A DNA stretch of 64,000 nt from Gymnodinialimonas sp. 57CJ19. Lineage in GTDB: Bacteria > Pseudomonadota > Alphaproteobacteria > Rhodobacterales > Rhodobacteraceae. The number at the start of each line of letters is the position of its first letter. The stretch's first letter is position 1. The position numbers and the translations under genes are program-made. The DNA lies in contig NZ_CP151587.1 of NCBI RefSeq assembly GCF_038396845.1, forward strand, positions 2,454,001 through 2,518,000. The letters are read 5' to 3'. Below the pieces are notes generated by a model, which saw only the letters and a program-made list of their open reading frames with translations, did not search any database and was not told the origin of the DNA. Shown in pieces: positions 35,918-44,432 of this stretch.

Positions 35918-36189
35918 GGAAGTTCTCCTTGGGGTTGGTGGGCTGTTCGAATGTAAATGTAAATCACATTAACTCATATGGGAGGTCGGACGGCCCGGGC
36001 AAGAGGCAAAGTAAATCTTTTTTACATTTTCTGAATTGGGAGCAGGGAACGGCGGCAGGGGCGGGCTTTTGGGGACGCAAGCCAGCCCTTAGCGGACGGT
36101 GGGGCTCTACTCCACTAGGCGCAGAAATCCGTTTATTTGCAGCCGGATAGCGCAAGCCATGTCGGCATCTCACGATAGGGAGAGGTGAC
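35918..36189. other. Divergent intergenic region between DUF2852 gene and nemR
   Basis: This stretch is AT-rich compared with its flanks. Near the DUF2852 start is AATGTAAATGTAAATCACATT-like sequence (35950-35970), and near 36010 is GTAAA-TCTTT-TTTAC, a 5-bp inverted repeat. I see no gene. The repeated TGTAAA words may be a regulator site, but no known consensus fits well. Confidence 0.4.
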
Positions 36190-36204
36190 TAGACGACCGG
36201 TCTA
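36190..36204. promoter_or_regulatory. Candidate NemR/TetR operator ahead of nemR
   Basis: TAGAC-GACCG-GTCTA is an inverted repeat with 5-bp arms; the inner GACCGGTC is itself a perfect palindrome. It ends 20 bases before the regulator ATG, a normal place for autorepression. It resembles the palindromic TAGAC...GTCTA NemR box of Escherichia coli as I recall it. Confidence 0.7.
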
Positions 36205-36224
36205 TTATTACCTATATATCGCTC

Positions 36225-36818
36225 ATGACAGAGCAAACCAAATCCGATCAGACACGTAAGAAAATCCTAACGGCGGGGCGAGAGCTTGCCTTGAAGGGGG
36301 GCTTTAGCGGCGTTGGTATCGCGCAAATCCTTGCGGAGAGCGGCGTGCCGAAGGGGTCTTTCTACTATTACTTCCCCTCCAAGGACGCCTTTGGGCAGGC
36401 GATGCTGCACGATTATGTGGACGATTACCTGTCACGCATGGATCTGCTGACCGCGAGCCCGCAGCTGGCGGGCGACAAACTGGCCGCCTTTTGGGGCGCG
36501 TGGCTTGGCCATGAGGGGGCGGGCGGGATTTCGACCCGCTGTCTTGTGGTCAAGCTTGGGGCAGAGATCGCCGATCTGTCGGAGGGGATGCGCGTGGTCC
36601 TGGATACGGGCGTGGACGCCTTGGTGGACCGGATCGCTGCCCTACTTATTGCGGGCGTCGGCGATGGGTCCGTGCGTCCCGTTGACGACCCGCAAGCGGT
36701 GGCGCGGATGCTTTACGCAAAGTTTCTCGGGGCGGCCATCCTTGCCAAGATATCTCGGAGTGACCTGCCGCTACAGCAGGCGCTGGCCGAGACTCGACAC
36801 ATCTACACATCAAGATAA
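36225..36818 (+). CDS. nemR: NemR-like TetR-family electrophile/hypochlorite sensor
   Basis: This 197-residue repressor has a TetR HTH (TRKKILTAGRELALKGGFSGVGIAQILAESGVPKGSFYYYF). The C-terminal domain matches E. coli NemR closely: CLVVKLGAEIADLSEGM against CLTVKLSAEVCDLSEDM, and LGAAILAKISRS against LGANLQAKISRS. Cys106 and Lys175, the pair that forms the reversible sulfenamide switch in E. coli NemR, fall at exactly those residue numbers here. An operator-like palindrome lies 20 bases upstream. It is followed in the same direction by an oxidoreductase gene, its probable target. Confidence 0.9.
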   Translation: MTEQTKSDQTRKKILTAGRELALKGGFSGVGIAQILAESGVPKGSFYYYFPSKDAFGQAMLHDYVDDYLSRMDLLTASPQLAGDKLAAFWGAWLGHEGAGGISTRCLVVKLGAEIADLSEGMRVVLDTGVDALVDRIAALLIAGVGDGSVRPVDDPQAVARMLYAKFLGAAILAKISRSDLPLQQALAETRHIYTSR

Positions 36819-36838
36819 CCTCAATGAATGGACTGAAA

Positions 36839-37819
36839 ATGAAAGCTGCAATCCACGACACATTTGGCGAACCGGTGGACGTGCTCGTCGCCAAGGAAAC
36901 GACCAAACCTGCCCCTGCGGCGGGTGAAGTTCTGGTCAAGATGACCCTGTCGCCCATCCACAACCACGACCTTTGGACGATCCGGGGCAACTATGGCTAC
37001 AAGCCCGACCTGCCCGGCGCCATCGGCGGGTCCGAGGCCCTTGGCACGGTAGAGGCCGTGGGCGACGGCGTTGACGCGGCCATGGTCGGCAAGCGTGTGG
37101 CGGTTGCGGGCATCCACGGGTCTTGGGCCGAATATTTCGTGGCCCCGGCGGCGGGCGTTCTGCCTCTGCCAGACGCGATTTCTGACACGCTTGGCGCGCA
37201 ATTGATCGCCATGCCGTTCAGCGCCCTGTCTTTGCTAGAGACGTTGAAGGCCAAGAAAGGCGATTGGATCATCCAAACCGCGGCAAACGGCGCCGTGGGG
37301 CGGATCATGGAAGTGCTGGCGAAAGCGCGGGGGATCAACCTGGTAAACCTTGTGCGCCGCGACGCTGCCGCGCAGGAGTTGAAAGACCTGGGCTTTGGCA
37401 ACGTCCTATCCACCAGCGACGCTGATTGGAAAGAGAAAGCGGCGCAGTTGACCGGCCCGGCGGGCGCCGTTTCGGCGATTGATTCCGTTGGCGGCGAAAC
37501 CTCGGCCGATCTGGTCGACCTTCTGGGCTTGGACGGAGAGCTGGTGGTGTTTGGCACGGCAACCGGGGCGGCGATGCCACTGTCGTCGGGGGCGCTGATC
37601 ATGAAGCACATCACGGTGAAGGGCTTCTGGGGCTCTCGCGTCAGCAAGGACATGGCCCCCGAGGAACGCACCCGCCTGATCACCGAGTTGGTGACATTGG
37701 CGGCCAAGGGTGACCTGACGTTGGCCGACGGTGGTGTCTTTGGGCTGGATCACGTGTCCGAGGCCATGACAGCAGCGCTAGAGCCGGGCCGCGCGGGTAA
37801 GGTAATGCTGCGGCCATAA
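36839..37819 (+). CDS. Zinc-independent medium-chain quinone/enoyl reductase (NADPH-dependent)
   Basis: This is a 326-residue MDR-family reductase. It has the GroES-like N-terminal domain (VLVKMTLSPIHNHDLWTIRGNYGYKPDLPGAIGGSEALGTVEAVG) and the Rossmann domain with the nucleotide loop NGAVGRIMEVLAKARG. It resembles 2-enoyl-thioester reductases and NADPH:quinone oxidoreductases. No structural-zinc Cys set is present. Its position just behind nemR suggests that it reduces reactive quinones or enals. The start may instead be ATG 36824, five codons upstream. Confidence 0.85.
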   Translation: MKAAIHDTFGEPVDVLVAKETTKPAPAAGEVLVKMTLSPIHNHDLWTIRGNYGYKPDLPGAIGGSEALGTVEAVGDGVDAAMVGKRVAVAGIHGSWAEYFVAPAAGVLPLPDAISDTLGAQLIAMPFSALSLLETLKAKKGDWIIQTAANGAVGRIMEVLAKARGINLVNLVRRDAAAQELKDLGFGNVLSTSDADWKEKAAQLTGPAGAVSAIDSVGGETSADLVDLLGLDGELVVFGTATGAAMPLSSGALIMKHITVKGFWGSRVSKDMAPEERTRLITELVTLAAKGDLTLADGGVFGLDHVSEAMTAALEPGRAGKVMLRP

Positions 37820-37831
37820 GCGGAGAATACG

Positions 37832-37867
37832 ACGCGCCACTTCGCTCAACAGGGTAGGGTGGCGCGT
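37832..37867. terminator. Bidirectional terminator-like hairpin between the reductase and a TetR gene
   Basis: A perfect 9-bp stem (ACGCGCCAC with GTGGCGCGT, 37832-37840 and 37859-37867) has an 18-base loop and sits between two convergent genes. Its right arm reaches the first base of the tetR stop codon. No long T tract follows, so it may work by protecting both mRNA ends. Confidence 0.5.
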
Positions 37868-38463
37868 TACGCTGTGCCCAAGGCCAGTGTTTCTTGCGCC
37901 ATATCATCGGCGAGTTTTTGAATGTCTTCACGGGGCAAGCCGCGCAGCAATTCTACCCGGAGCGCCGAGATATTGGCCTGGTAGCGCCGCGCAAGGCGCT
38001 TGGGGTCGGCGTCGGCGCGGACTTCCCCTTCCGATTGGGCGGCTTTGAAGGTATCGGCAAAGGCCGCGCACATCTGTTCGAGGTAGTTTTGCGCCGCTGT
38101 GGCGATTGCCGGTTCCGTCGTGGCCGTATCGACCATCGTTTTCATTAACATACATGCCTGCCGCGTCGGCTCGGCCCCGGAAAGGTCGGCGTAGGTTTGA
38201 AACTGCGCCGCAAGCCCGGTCAGCGGCGTGTCGGCATTGGCGATCTGGGCGAGAAACCCTTTGCGGGAGGCCTCAAAATACCGCTCAATCGCCAGCAGGT
38301 AGAGGTTCTCTTTGCTCTCAAACGCCGCGTAGATGCTGCCCGGTTTCATGGTTAACGCGACCTCCAGATCCTTGAGGGAGGTCGCGTGATAGCCCTTGCG
38401 CCAGAATACGGCCATGGCCGCCTCCAGGGCGGCATCACGGTCGTAATTTGCGGCGCGTGCCAT
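37867..38463 (-). CDS. TetR/AcrR-family repressor
   Basis: This 198-residue protein has the N-terminal HTH (YDRDAALEAAMAVFWRKGYHATSLKDLEVALTMKPGSIYAAFESKENLY) followed by a ligand domain with Cys in ACMLMKTM. The effector is unknown. It lies 4 bases after the FrnE-type gene and in the same direction as the carboxymuconolactone decarboxylase gene, so the three probably form one operon. The twin palindromic sites at 39841-39880 upstream of that operon are good candidates for its operator. Confidence 0.88.
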   Translation of the reverse strand: MARAANYDRDAALEAAMAVFWRKGYHATSLKDLEVALTMKPGSIYAAFESKENLYLLAIERYFEASRKGFLAQIANADTPLTGLAAQFQTYADLSGAEPTRQACMLMKTMVDTATTEPAIATAAQNYLEQMCAAFADTFKAAQSEGEVRADADPKRLARRYQANISALRVELLRGLPREDIQKLADDMAQETLALGTA

Positions 38464-38467
38464 GGGA

Positions 38468-39112
38468 TTAGTCCCTCATTTCCGCCAGTTGGGTCAGGAT
38501 ACTGGTGTAGTTTTCAACGCCCTGCGCCCCGGTGACAAGGTGTTTGCGGTCAAAGACCACGGCGGGCACGCCAGTAATGCCCTGTTGCTGCCAGAACTGT
38601 TCCGCGCTGCGCACCTCTTGGGCGTAGCGTTGATCTTCCAACACGGCCACCGTCTCGGCCCGGTCCAGCCCGATTTCGCCCGCAACATCGGCCAGCACGG
38701 TGATGTCGGACAGGTTGCGTTGATCGGTGAAATGGGCCTTGAAAAGCTCCTGTTTCAGGTCGTGCATCCGGCCTTGGGTATTGGCCCAATGGAGCAGCTG
38801 GTGGGTGTTGAACGTGTTGTGCATGCGCGAGTCCTCGGACCACGCGAAGTCGAACCCAAGGCTATCGCCCAAGGCCTTCATTTGCTGGCGCGATTGTTCG
38901 GATTGTTCCGGCGTGCTGCCGTATTTCTCCATGATATGTTCGCGGGTATTCTGCCCCTCGGGCGGCATCTGGGGGTTCAACTCGAACGGGTGCCATTGGA
39001 TTTCATGGGGTGTGCCCGATGCTTCCAGGGCGGTGGCAAGCTGGCGGTAGCCGATGATGCACCAGGGGCACATGACATCAGAGATGATGTCGATTTTCAG
39101 GGGCTCGGTCAT
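38468..39112 (-). CDS. DsbA-family oxidoreductase, FrnE-type
   Basis: This is a 214-residue thioredoxin-fold protein. Its active site CPWC is in IISDVMCPWCIIGYRQL near residue 15, followed by the FrnE helical insertion. The terminal GVPAVVFDRKHLVTGAQGVENY provides the cis-Pro loop. There is no signal peptide, so it acts in the cytoplasm, where FrnE proteins have roles in redox stress. It is the middle gene of the carboxymuconolactone decarboxylase-FrnE-TetR set, which suggests response to an electrophile or disulfide stress. Confidence 0.88.
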   Translation of the reverse strand: MTEPLKIDIISDVMCPWCIIGYRQLATALEASGTPHEIQWHPFELNPQMPPEGQNTREHIMEKYGSTPEQSEQSRQQMKALGDSLGFDFAWSEDSRMHNTFNTHQLLHWANTQGRMHDLKQELFKAHFTDQRNLSDITVLADVAGEIGLDRAETVAVLEDQRYAQEVRSAEQFWQQQGITGVPAVVFDRKHLVTGAQGVENYTSILTQLAEMRD

Positions 39113-39143
39113 TTTCGGTCCTTTCTGGGCGCATCAAAGCAAA

Positions 39144-39161
39144 GGCGGGCCAATGCCCGCC
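39144..39161. other. Intercistronic hairpin between the decarboxylase-like gene and frnE
   Basis: A perfect 7-bp stem GGCGGGC-CAAT-GCCCGCC lies in the 106-base gap. On the minus strand three T residues follow. It may adjust relative expression of the two genes or stabilise the first message. Confidence 0.45.
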
Positions 39162-39218
39162 GCTTGCGCTGTCATATGGGTGGGGCGGGCGCCAAACGCC
39201 AGCCCCCCGCCGTTAACC

Positions 39219-39788
39219 TTATTCGGCTGCGACGGCGTCATTCTTTTCCCAGGCAAACTTCTGGAACACCTGATCGACGGGCGTTTTGGCGAAGTGGTTG
39301 GTGTAGTTGGACATCAGTTTTTGCGCGGCACCCAGGATGATCTCCAGGATATTCGTCTCGGTGAAGCCCGCATCAAGGAAGGCTTGGGTGTCGGCGTCGG
39401 AGACAAAACCAAGGTCACGGATCGACGCCAGCGTGAAGGTGCGCAGGGCTTCCAGCTTGGCCGTCGGCAGGGGCGTCTCATTGCGCAGCGCTTCGGTGAT
39501 GGCGTCATCCACCTTCATCATTTTCGCGATGCCAGTGTGGGCGGGCACGCAGTAGTGGCCGTTGCTTTCGACGTTAATCGTTTGCCAAACAACGGTTTTC
39601 TCCTCGGCGGAGAGGCTGGTGGCCATGAACTGTTGATGAGCGAAAGCATAGGCTTCCAGCAGTGGCGGCGCGGCGGCCATGGCGCCGTGCAGGCCCGGAA
39701 TGCGACCGTTGTTTTTGAACGAGGCTTCCAGAGCGGGTTTTGCAGCTTCGGGGGCGGAAGCGATGGTGTGGATGGGAAACGTAGCCAT
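39219..39788 (-). CDS. Carboxymuconolactone decarboxylase-family (AhpD-like) protein
   Basis: This is a 189-residue helical protein. The CMD motif is changed to HYCVPAHT, with Cys and His positions near residue 91; the second Cys of AhpD-type CxxC sites is absent. Members remove peroxides or act as decarboxylases. The ATG at 39788 (MATFPIHTIASAPEA) is preferred to an upstream in-frame ATG because the conserved region starts there; the preceding bases hold the operator-like pair. It heads the operon with the FrnE-type protein and a TetR repressor. Confidence 0.8.
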   Translation of the reverse strand: MATFPIHTIASAPEAAKPALEASFKNNGRIPGLHGAMAAAPPLLEAYAFAHQQFMATSLSAEEKTVVWQTINVESNGHYCVPAHTGIAKMMKVDDAITEALRNETPLPTAKLEALRTFTLASIRDLGFVSDADTQAFLDAGFTETNILEIILGAAQKLMSNYTNHFAKTPVDQVFQKFAWEKNDAVAAE

Positions 39789-39840
39789 GGCGTGTCTTTT
39801 CGGGCCGGTATCAGAGTTGACAACAGCCAGATAGGAGGCC

Positions 39841-39880
39841 TTGAGTGATCGCTCAATAAAATATTTGAGCAATCACTCAA
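39841..39880. promoter_or_regulatory. Twin TetR-type operators upstream of the AhpD-like operon
   Basis: TTGAGTGATCGCTCAA (39841-39856) and TTGAGCAATCACTCAA (39865-39880) are two 16-base near-palindromes of one pattern, TTGAG-YRATYR-CTCAA. Their centres are 24 bases apart, and they lie 53-92 bases upstream of the first gene of the operon whose last gene encodes a TetR repressor. This fits cooperative binding by two dimers. Confidence 0.8.
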
Positions 39881-39895
39881 ACATGAGGCGCTGGC

Positions 39896-40936
39896 CTACG
39901 CCCGCCAATTCAAAACCACCTTGCCAGAGCTTCCCGACAGCATCGCCGCGAAGCCGTCTTCGAAACGGTCCACGGGAAAGCGGTGCGTGACGATGCGCGA
40001 GATGTCCAAATTATCCTCTAACATGGCGATCATCTTGTACCAGGTCTCAAAGATCTCGCGGCCGTAGACCCCCTTGATGGTGAGCGCCTTGAAAACGATG
40101 CGGTTCCAATCCACCAGCGACTTGCCGGGCGGAATGCCAAGCATCGCGATACGTCCGCCCATCACCATCGCCTCGATCATCTGATCAAACGCCGCCGCGT
40201 TGCCCGACATCTCGAGCCCCACATCGAAGCCTTGTTTCATGCCCAAATTGTCGATCACGCTTTGCAGATCTGTCGTGGAGACATTCACCGTTACGACATC
40301 CGTGACCTGCGCCGCCAGATCGAGCCGATCTTGGTTGATGTCGGTAATCACCACATGGCGTGCGCCGACATGCTGTGCGACCGCGGCAGCCATGATGCCG
40401 ATGGGCCCCGCGCCGGTAATCAGCACGTCCTCTCCGATCAGATCAAAGCTTAACGCGGTGTGAACCGCGTTGCCGAGGGGATCAAGGATCGCGCCGATCT
40501 CGTCAGAGATGGCGTCGGGCAGGGGGACCACATTGAAGGCGGGCAGGGCGAGGTATTGGGCAAAGGCGCCGTCCACATTCACGCCGATGCCCTTGGTTTC
40601 CGGGTCCAGATGGAACTTGCCCGACCGGCTTTGGCGGGAATGTTTGCTGATCAGATGCCCTTCGCCCGAACAGCGCTGGCCGAGGCTTAGATCATCGACA
40701 TTGCGGCCAAGCTCTACGATCTCACCGGCGAATTCGTGGCCGGTTATCAGCCCCAGAGGCACCGTCTTTTGGGACCATTCATCCCAGTTCCAGATATGCG
40801 CATCGGTGCCGCAAATCCCGGTTTGGTTCACCCGGATCAGCACCTCATCAGGGCCGATTTGCGGGATTGGCCGGGTCTCCATCCAAAGGCCCTTTTCGGC
40901 CTTGGATTTCACCAGACATTTCATGGTGCCATTCAT
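39896..40936 (-). CDS. tdh: L-threonine 3-dehydrogenase lacking the structural-zinc cysteines
   Basis: This 346-residue protein is an MDR dehydrogenase oxidising threonine to 2-amino-3-ketobutyrate. The catalytic-zinc ligands are Cys42 (GICGTDAH) and His67-Glu68 (GHEFAGE). The NAD loop [18 protein letters not shown] is normal. At the four positions of the structural zinc (CGHCRNC...C in E. coli Tdh) it has Ser97, Ser100, Ser103 and Asp111. The gene overlaps the kbl stop by ATGA, and the pair makes the threonine-to-glycine pathway. Confidence 0.93.
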   Translation of the reverse strand: MNGTMKCLVKSKAEKGLWMETRPIPQIGPDEVLIRVNQTGICGTDAHIWNWDEWSQKTVPLGLITGHEFAGEIVELGRNVDDLSLGQRCSGEGHLISKHSRQSRSGKFHLDPETKGIGVNVDGAFAQYLALPAFNVVPLPDAISDEIGAILDPLGNAVHTALSFDLIGEDVLITGAGPIGIMAAAVAQHVGARHVVITDINQDRLDLAAQVTDVVTVNVSTTDLQSVIDNLGMKQGFDVGLEMSGNAAAFDQMIEAMVMGGRIAMLGIPPGKSLVDWNRIVFKALTIKGVYGREIFETWYKMIAMLEDNLDISRIVTHRFPVDRFEDGFAAMLSGSSGKVVLNWRA

Positions 40937-42135
40937 CGGATGATCCTCAACTCGCGGCCCGCCGTGGCGAAGGCGGCGAGGGCTGTGTCCAGTTCTTCAC
41001 GGGTCAGGGCCGCGTTCATTTGGGTGCGAATGCGGGCCTGGCCCTTGGGCACGACGGGAAAGAAGAAGCCCGCCACATAGACACCCAATTCGTAAAGGCG
41101 CGCGGCCATCTTTTGGCTGAGTTTCGCATCCCCCAACATCACCGGAATAATCGGATGTTCGCCTTCCAGAAGGTCAAACCCAAGCTCCGCCAGCCCGGTC
41201 CGCCAATAGGCGGCGTTGTCGAACAATTGCTGGCGCAGCGCGTCGCCGTCTTCCACCAGCTCAAGCGCCTTCAGCCCTGCCGCCACAACCGACGGCGGCA
41301 GGGAGTTGGAGAACAAGTAAGGACGCGCCCGTTGCCGCAGCAGGTCGATCACCGGCTGAGGTCCCGCGATATAGCCGCCAATCGCGCCGCCAAGGGCCTT
41401 GCCCAACGTGCCGGTCAGAATGTCGACATCGACGCCGTGATGGGCCGGCGTGCCTGCACCCTTGGGGCCCATGAAACCGGTGGCGTGGCAGTCATCCACC
41501 ATCACCAGGGCATCGTATTTTGCAGCCAATTCAGCGATTTCCGGCAGTTTCGCCAGATAGCCATCCATCGAGAAAACGCCATCGGTGGCGATCATGATGA
41601 ACCTCGCGCCCGCCGCGCGTGCGTCCTTCAGTTTGGCCTCCAGATCCGCCATGTCAGAGTTCGCGTAGCGGTAGCGGCTGGCTTTGCACAGGCGGATGCC
41701 GTCAATGATCGAGGCGTGGTTCAGGCTATCGGAGATGATCGCGTCTTCGGGGCCGAGAAGGGGCTCGAACAGGCCACCATTGGCGTCAAAACAGGCGGCG
41801 AAAAGGATTGCGTCGTCCTTGTTCAGGAACGCGGCCAGCTTTTGTTCCAACTCGCGGTGCAGGTCCTGGGTGCCGCAGATGAACCGGACCGAGGCCATGC
41901 CGTAACCGTGGTCGTCCATCGCGTCTTTCGCGGCTTCGATCAGTTGCGGATGGTCCGCGAGGCCGAGGTAGTTGTTGGCGCAAAGGTTAATCACTTGGCG
42001 CGTGCTGGCGTCGGGCAGCGCCACCGTGATCCGCCCCGCTTGGGCCGAGGTAATCAGGCGTTCGCTCTTATACAGCCCGTCATTTTCGATGCCGGTCAGC
42101 GTGTTGGAAATGTGGTCGAGAAATTGCGTGGACAT
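40933..42135 (-). CDS. kbl: Glycine C-acetyltransferase (2-amino-3-ketobutyrate CoA ligase)
   Basis: This 400-residue PLP enzyme splits 2-amino-3-ketobutyrate with CoA to glycine and acetyl-CoA. Seen are [52 protein letters not shown] and the Schiff-base Lys in [23 protein letters not shown] lies ahead of the ATG. It is the first gene of kbl-tdh. A CGGATA-AG-TATCCG inverted repeat lies 19 bases upstream of the start codon, a candidate operator. Confidence 0.96.
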   Translation of the reverse strand: MSTQFLDHISNTLTGIENDGLYKSERLITSAQAGRITVALPDASTRQVINLCANNYLGLADHPQLIEAAKDAMDDHGYGMASVRFICGTQDLHRELEQKLAAFLNKDDAILFAACFDANGGLFEPLLGPEDAIISDSLNHASIIDGIRLCKASRYRYANSDMADLEAKLKDARAAGARFIMIATDGVFSMDGYLAKLPEIAELAAKYDALVMVDDCHATGFMGPKGAGTPAHHGVDVDILTGTLGKALGGAIGGYIAGPQPVIDLLRQRARPYLFSNSLPPSVVAAGLKALELVEDGDALRQQLFDNAAYWRTGLAELGFDLLEGEHPIIPVMLGDAKLSQKMAARLYELGVYVAGFFFPVVPKGQARIRTQMNAALTREELDTALAAFATAGRELRIIR

Positions 42136-42153
42136 GGGGAGCCTCCGGTTTAG

Positions 42154-42167
42154 CGGATAAGTATCCG
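42154..42167. promoter_or_regulatory. Candidate operator upstream of kbl-tdh
   Basis: CGGATA-AG-TATCCG has 6-bp perfect arms and a 2-base spacer and lies between the XRE-cupin gene and kbl. It is placed to overlap the kbl ribosome/promoter region. The XRE-cupin regulator next to it is the obvious candidate to bind here. Confidence 0.6.
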
Positions 42168-42217
42168 TTGGAGGTGCCGCTTGTCAATATCTGGGATTTT
42201 CGCCGTTAAGTTGGAAT

Positions 42218-42784
42218 TCAGGCGTTTTTCACGATCAAAAGCGCCCGCGATTGATCTTCTGCAAGAATTGAATGCTCCACATCGGCGGCATAACGGATGG
42301 TGTCGCCAGTGCCAGCCTCGGCCCGTTCGCCTTCGGACACGACGGCCAAGGCACCTTCCAAAACGGTCAGATGTTCCACACATCCCGCCTTGTGCGGGGC
42401 GCTTTCCAGTGCCGCGCCGGCGTTAAAACGGATATCGTAGACCTCGGTTCCGCCCACCTCATCGGGGGCACTCAGGATGCGGATCTCGCAGCCTGCGGCG
42501 CGGTTGCGGATAACGGGAGTGTTGTCGGCATGGACGATCTCGCGAATTGGATGGGCCGGTTCGGAATCGTCATCCAAAAGGGACGCAAAATCAATGGATA
42601 GGGCGCGGGTCAGGTTCCAGAGGCTGGCGACCGTGGGGCTGCTTTCGCCGCGCTCAATCTGGCTGAGCATGGACCGAGACACCCCCGATAACTTCGCCAA
42701 AGCGTCCAGGCTCAGCCCTTTGGCCGCCCGTTCTTCTTTCAGCCGAGACGCCAAACGCGCCGTGATTTCTGCCCGGTCCGTCAT
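42218..42784 (-). CDS. XRE-family regulator with C-terminal cupin domain
   Basis: This 188-residue protein has an HTH (LKEERAAKGLSLDALAKLSGVSRSMLSQIERGESSPTVASLWNL) followed by a cupin barrel (ALESAPHKAGCVEHLTVLEGALAVV, DTIRYAADVEHSI) that senses a small ligand. The GGAC ahead of ATG 42784 makes it preferable to an ATG five codons upstream. It is directly ahead of kbl-tdh in the same direction and is likely to control that pathway, with threonine or glycine as plausible effector. The effector itself is not visible. Confidence 0.85.
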   Translation of the reverse strand: MTDRAEITARLASRLKEERAAKGLSLDALAKLSGVSRSMLSQIERGESSPTVASLWNLTRALSIDFASLLDDDSEPAHPIREIVHADNTPVIRNRAAGCEIRILSAPDEVGGTEVYDIRFNAGAALESAPHKAGCVEHLTVLEGALAVVSEGERAEAGTGDTIRYAADVEHSILAEDQSRALLIVKNA

Positions 42785-43040
42785 TGCGTCCTGCTCCATT
42801 CGTTCGTCGAATCCAACATAGCGGAGGAAGCCCGCGCCTCCAACAGGCCAAAATAAAAATGCTTGACCGGTACGAAGACTCTTCCTAGATGGCGCTCAGG
42901 CCTTAGACGCCTGCCGCCCGCTGACGCAAGTCTTGGTGAAGTTCTACGTGATACGTTTTCACAATCTCTTTCCGCAATCGCGCGGATGGTAATGCGGGTT
43001 CCATCTTTCACTGCGCGACGTTGCTAAAGAGATATTGGAA

Positions 43041-44432
43041 ATGTCTGATACCCCCCCGAATTCCTTCACGGATGCGCCCCTTGGCGTGATCTACCTGAAA
43101 ACCGCCGTTCCGATCATTTTTGTGATGGGGATGAACGGCTTGCTGTCGGTGGCCGATGCGCTGTTTCTGGGCATCTATGTGGGCCCCGCGGCCTTGGCCG
43201 CCGTCACCCTCATGTTCCCGATCTACATGCTGATCGTGGCGCTTTCGACCCTTGTTTCCAACGGCATGTCCAGTCTTCTGGCCCGCCGGTTGGGGGCAGG
43301 GGATATGCGTGGGGCGGGCGCTGTTTTTGTGGGCGCTCATGGGCTTGCCTTGGCGGTGGGGGCCGGGTTGATCGTGTTGTTCACCCTTTTTGGTCCCGCG
43401 ATGGCGTTAAGCGCGGCCAGTGGTGACGCGGAACTGGCGCGGATGGGCGTGATCTACCTGCGGATCACGGTCTATTTCTCGCCCTTGTTGTTCGTTTTGT
43501 CGGTAAACTCTGACGCGCTGCGCAACGAGGGGCGCGTGGGCTTCATGGCTGCGATGAGCTTACTGGTGTCGCTGGCCAACATCGCCTTCAACTACGTCCT
43601 GATCGCGATATTCGAGTTGGGCGTGGCCGGGTCTGCCTATGGCACGGCAGCGGCGCAGACTTTGGCGCTTTGTATCGTTATCGGGTTCCGTATCTGGGGC
43701 AAAACCGCGTTGCGACCGGCGATTTTGCGGCGGTATTCGATGGGGCATGGGTGGGGGCGTATCCTTGCCCTTGGTGCGCCGCAGAGCCTGAACTTCTTGG
43801 GCCTCTCCCTTTCGTCTGTGGCGATTATCATGATGCTGCAATGGGTGGGTAGCCCGGCCTACAGCGATACGATCTCGGCTTATGGGATCATCACGCGCGT
43901 GGTCACCTTTACCTTTCTGCCGCTTCTTGGGCTGTCGTTTGCGATGCAGACGATCACCGGCAACAACTATGGCGCGCAGATTTGGCACCGGGCGGACGCA
44001 AGTTTTCGGATCGCCCTGTGGGTGGCACTGATCTACTGCGCCACGGTGCAAGCCATTGTGATGCGCTTTCCGGCCCAAATCGCGGGCGCTTTTGTAGATG
44101 ACCCCGCCGTCATCGCCGAGGTCGTGCGCATCTTGCCGATCATGACCGTCGTGTTCTTCCTTATGGGGCCGCTGATGATGGTGGCGAGCTATTTTCAAGC
44201 CATCGGATCAGCCTTGAACGCGGCCATTTTGGGCCTGACCAAACCCTACCTATTCGTGATCCCGTTAACCCTTCTGCTGCCCCTGTCGTTTGGGGAAATC
44301 GGGGTCTGGCTCGCGGGGCCATTGGCAGAAATCCTGCTGCTTGGCCTAACCTTAGTCGTGCTGTTTCGGCGCGGCAGACACAGCAACTTGGCGTGGGGTA
44401 TTTTCCAGCCAAAGAAAGGAGAGGCGCTATGA
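43041..44432 (+). CDS. MATE-family multidrug efflux transporter
   Basis: This is a 463-residue protein with about twelve helices. It opens with PLGVIYLKTAVPIIFVMGMNGLLSVADALFLGIYVGPAALAAVT. The second half has GAPQSLNFLGLSLSSVAIIMML and NNYGAQIWHRAD, and both halves carry the MatE repeat. It exports cationic or toxic organic compounds using a sodium or proton gradient. ATG 43041 is chosen over a TTG two codons upstream. The stop overlaps the start of the next gene as ATGA, so the exporter and two small proteins form an operon. Confidence 0.9.
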   Translation: MSDTPPNSFTDAPLGVIYLKTAVPIIFVMGMNGLLSVADALFLGIYVGPAALAAVTLMFPIYMLIVALSTLVSNGMSSLLARRLGAGDMRGAGAVFVGAHGLALAVGAGLIVLFTLFGPAMALSAASGDAELARMGVIYLRITVYFSPLLFVLSVNSDALRNEGRVGFMAAMSLLVSLANIAFNYVLIAIFELGVAGSAYGTAAAQTLALCIVIGFRIWGKTALRPAILRRYSMGHGWGRILALGAPQSLNFLGLSLSSVAIIMMLQWVGSPAYSDTISAYGIITRVVTFTFLPLLGLSFAMQTITGNNYGAQIWHRADASFRIALWVALIYCATVQAIVMRFPAQIAGAFVDDPAVIAEVVRILPIMTVVFFLMGPLMMVASYFQAIGSALNAAILGLTKPYLFVIPLTLLLPLSFGEIGVWLAGPLAEILLLGLTLVVLFRRGRHSNLAWGIFQPKKGEAL

